Program-made: the position numbers and the translations under genes
The notes under the pieces: model-generated
What the model saw: the letters and a program-made list of their open reading frames with translations, nothing else
Database searches by the model: none
What the model was told of the DNA's origin: nothing
In this document: positions 6,695 to 8,354 of the stretch, piece by piece
Layout of the letters: the number at the start of each line of letters is the position of its first letter
How positions within the stretch are numbered: position 1 is the stretch's first letter
Assembly (NCBI GenBank): GCA_026989045.1
Contig: JALSJY010000240.1
Location: 1 to 8,354 of the forward strand
Source of the DNA: Hyphomicrobiales bacterium
Lineage (GTDB): Bacteria > Pseudomonadota > Alphaproteobacteria > Rhizobiales > Devosiaceae
Direction of reading: 5' to 3'
DNA: 8,354 bases

Positions 6695-7510
6695 ATGAGA
6701 AAAATCAAAAAGCAGCCTTCTTTAAAAATTCTTGACCCTGTGTGGCAAGAAATTACTGACGGAGCGCAAACAATTGCTGATAATGAGCCTTGCCTTTCTA
6801 GCTTCATTATTTCCAGTGTTTTAAATCACGCTACTTTTGAAGAAGCGCTTTCGCATCGTATTTCACAAAGGTTGCATCATATTGACCTCTCAAGTGACTT
6901 AATTCGTCAGGCCTTTGATGAAGTTATGCAAATTTCACCTGAAATTGGTGAAGCAGCAAGAGCCGATATTGTTGCAACTATGGAGCGTGATCCAGCCTGC
7001 CATAGGGCGTTAGAGCCCTTTTTATATTTTAAGGGCTTTCAAGCCATTCAAACTCATAGATTTGCTTTTGCTCTTTATAAACAGGGGAGAAAAGATTTAG
7101 CATATTACCTGCAAAGCCGATCTTCCTCAGTTTTTCAGGTTGATATAAACCCAAGGGTAGTAATAGGGAAGGGCATTATGCTTGATCATGGCACGGGTGT
7201 TGTTGTTGGAGAAACAGCTGAAATTGGTGATTATGTATCAATTTTACAAGGCGTGACGCTTGGTGGAACTGGCAAGGAAGATGGTGATAGACACCCAAAA
7301 GTTGGAACAGGGGTTTTAATTGGTGCTGGTGCAAAAATTTTAGGAAATATCACTATTGGGAAATGTGCAAGAATTGCTGCTGGGTCGGTGGTATTAAAAG
7401 ATGTGCCATCTTGCAAGACTGTTGCTGGCGTACCTGCAAAAATTATAGGGGAGGCGGGTTGCTCTCACCCAGCCTCAGAAATGGATCAAATGTTTAATCG
7501 TAAAGAATAA
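6695..7510 (+). CDS. cysE: Serine O-acetyltransferase
   Basis: Transfers acetyl from acetyl-CoA to L-serine, giving O-acetylserine for cysteine synthesis. The 271 residues match the family (E. coli CysE is 273). The N-terminal helical SATase domain spans about 12-115 and the left-handed beta-helix hexapeptide domain about 145-255. Catalytic residues align at a constant +7 offset with E. coli: Asp99 in ERDPACH (D92), His165 in LDHGTG (H158) and His200 in DRHPK (H193). The acetyl-CoA-binding segment SILQGVTLGGTGK (182-194) and the AGVPAKIIG turn (244-252) are intact. The ATG at 6695 is preceded by GGTGAG (6685-6690). The C-terminus reads DQMFNRKE, without the terminal isoleucine that docks into cysteine synthase CysK in E. 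coli. It is probably co-transcribed with the upstream hydrolase. Confidence 0.97.
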   Translation: MRKIKKQPSLKILDPVWQEITDGAQTIADNEPCLSSFIISSVLNHATFEEALSHRISQRLHHIDLSSDLIRQAFDEVMQISPEIGEAARADIVATMERDPACHRALEPFLYFKGFQAIQTHRFAFALYKQGRKDLAYYLQSRSSSVFQVDINPRVVIGKGIMLDHGTGVVVGETAEIGDYVSILQGVTLGGTGKEDGDRHPKVGTGVLIGAGAKILGNITIGKCARIAAGSVVLKDVPSCKTVAGVPAKIIGEAGCSHPASEMDQMFNRKE

Positions 7511-7574
7511 ACATATATTTATATTGCCACTTTAGGTAAAGTTTTAGATAGGCTAAAATAATACAAAAATTAAT

Positions 7575-7580
7575 GAAGGA
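7575..7580 (+). promoter_or_regulatory. Ribosome binding site supporting a TTG start
   Basis: GAAGGA lies 8 bases before the TTG at 7589. The only nearby upstream ATG (7573) is out of frame, so the TTG is the best start. Confidence 0.6.
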
Positions 7581-7588
7581 CTGTTATT

Positions 7589-7813
7589 TTGAATAAAGAA
7601 GAAATTGGTAAATTACAAAGCTATTTACAACATAAATTTGGAAATAGTTTACTAAAGCTGAAAACCCGCCCAAAAAACCCTGACTCTTGCGAGGTATATA
7701 TTGGGGAAGAATTTATCGGCCTTTTATATTTAGATGACGAAGATGGCGATCGCTCATTCATGTTCCAAATGTCAATTTTGGATATTGATTTAGATGAGCT
7801 AGATGAAATTTAA
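7589..7813 (+). CDS. DUF3126 family protein
   Basis: A 74-residue acidic protein of unknown function matching my memory of DUF3126 (PF11324), a family largely confined to alphaproteobacteria. Recognisable parts are an N-terminal helix (EEIGKLQSYLQHKFG, 4-18), a basic strand LKLKTRPKN (22-30), and the core EVYIGEEFIGLLYLDDEDGD (35-54) followed by SFMFQMSILDIDL (56-68). No signal peptide or membrane segment is present. It begins with TTG, supported by a good ribosome site. It lies 78 bases after cysE on the same strand, without a clear terminator between them, so it may be read from the same transcript or from its own weak promoter. The acidic C-terminus (DIDLDELDEI) is notable. The function cannot be inferred. 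Confidence 0.88.
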   Translation: MNKEEIGKLQSYLQHKFGNSLLKLKTRPKNPDSCEVYIGEEFIGLLYLDDEDGDRSFMFQMSILDIDLDELDEI

Positions 7814-7831
7814 GTTTTTAAAACAAGTTGT

Positions 7832-8354
7832 TTAAATCCCATAGATTTTATCAAACCATTTTGCAGCTTCACTATCAAAACGCTTCCAATTTTCTAGCAA
7901 CTCAATATCAAACATATAAGTTGCTGAGACTTGCCTGCTTAAAGGAATAGTGCGGATACACTTTTGGCTTTTCAGACCTGCAATAGAGGCAATACATTTA
8001 GCAACAAACGGGTTTGCTGATAAGGGATCATACCAAATAGTTTCCTTATCAAAGCCTTCGCTAGGTTTTAATGGCTTACCAATCAGACCATTCACTCCAC
8101 TTAGCTGCTCGTTTTGAAACTGCCTTAAATACACACTGTCAAGGAGAATTGCGCTTGGGAGATTGGCTCTTGTTGGCATAAGAGCAACATTAACTTGTAC
8201 TAAACTATTATTTTTACCCAATGCTAGAGTGAAGTTTAAATAAATTTGTTTTGAGAATTCATCATGATACTGGTCAGTGAAGCGAAACCAGTTGCTTGGA
8301 ATGCTTAATTTCTGTCCTCCAATAATTGTATCTAAATATGACCCTGTATTTTCA
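7832..8354 (-). CDS. Conserved protein of unknown function (5' partial)
   Basis: The frame is open from the right edge of the window to a TAA at 7832-7834, giving 174 complete codons including the stop, plus one base of the next codon; the start lies outside. The TTG at 8221 is internal, because the reading continues upstream in coding style (YLDTIIGGQKLSIPSNWFRF, then FTDQYHDEFSKQIYLNFTLA). The visible C-terminal part contains NPFVAKC, a second Cys in SQKCIRTIPLS, and ends ATYMFDIELLENWKRFDSEA plus a short tail. I recall a similar arrangement (PFVARC, CxRDI, TYRF, LLxxW) in uncharacterised Rhizobiales proteins that carry an N-terminal membrane segment. If so, the two cysteines could form a disulfide in a periplasmic domain; this is inference. 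It is convergent with the DUF3126 gene, with 18 bases between the stop codons. Confidence 0.75.
   Translation of the reverse strand, partial: ENTGSYLDTIIGGQKLSIPSNWFRFTDQYHDEFSKQIYLNFTLALGKNNSLVQVNVALMPTRANLPSAILLDSVYLRQFQNEQLSGVNGLIGKPLKPSEGFDKETIWYDPLSANPFVAKCIASIAGLKSQKCIRTIPLSRQVSATYMFDIELLENWKRFDSEAAKWFDKIYGI

Noticed and set aside
7816..7837. AAACAA/TTGTTT inverted repeat between the DUF3126 gene and its convergent neighbour as a bidirectional terminator
   Set aside because: The stem is pure AT apart from two pairs, the loop is one base at full pairing, and no proper T-run follows; expected by chance in AT-rich DNA.
1..8354. CRISPR array, integrase, toxin-antitoxin or defence system
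   Set aside because: No regularly spaced repeats and no such protein families were found; all intact genes are housekeeping or uncharacterised conserved genes.

Overview
The window looks like chromosomal housekeeping DNA from an AT-rich alphaproteobacterium, most likely of the order Hyphomicrobiales (Rhizobiales). The protein families support this: a malic enzyme fused to a phosphotransacetylase domain, a CHCC zinc-finger/FAD-monooxygenase pair, an alpha/beta hydrolase next to cysE, and a DUF3126 protein. The base composition suggests a lineage with a low-GC genome (Bartonella-like or another AT-rich relative), but the genus cannot be fixed by reading alone. No phage, plasmid, CRISPR or defence module is visible.

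Layout, left to right. (1) Bases 1-1950, + strand: the 3' part of maeB, open at the window start. (2) Bases 1958-3433, - strand: amn (AMP nucleosidase), convergent with maeB across only 7 bases, with a readable promoter at 3452-3480. (3) Bases 3434-4268: an 835-base region without an intact gene. It holds a structured RNA candidate ending in a strong + strand intrinsic terminator (3646-3743), a short coding-like remnant ending at a weak hairpin (3946-4030), and a palindromic repeat (4113-4237) whose core resembles small repeats common in Rickettsiales and some other alphaproteobacteria. (4) Bases 4269-5714, - strand: a two-gene operon of a CHCC zinc-finger protein followed, 6 bases later, by an FAD-dependent monooxygenase that lacks its own Shine-Dalgarno. 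(5) Bases 5715-5866: a divergent regulatory gap with perfect TATAAT boxes facing both ways. (6) Bases 5867-7813, + strand: alpha/beta hydrolase (GTG start), cysE, and a DUF3126 protein (TTG start). (7) Bases 7832-8354, - strand: the 3' part of a protein of unknown function that runs out of the window.

The genes cover carbon flow from malate to pyruvate (maeB), adenylate turnover (amn), the first committed step of cysteine synthesis (cysE), and several oxidoreductase, hydrolase or unknown functions whose substrates cannot be read from sequence. Nothing indicates a new multi-gene system. The most original signals are the putative small RNA beside amn and the palindromic repeat 31 bases beyond the monooxygenase stop codon.
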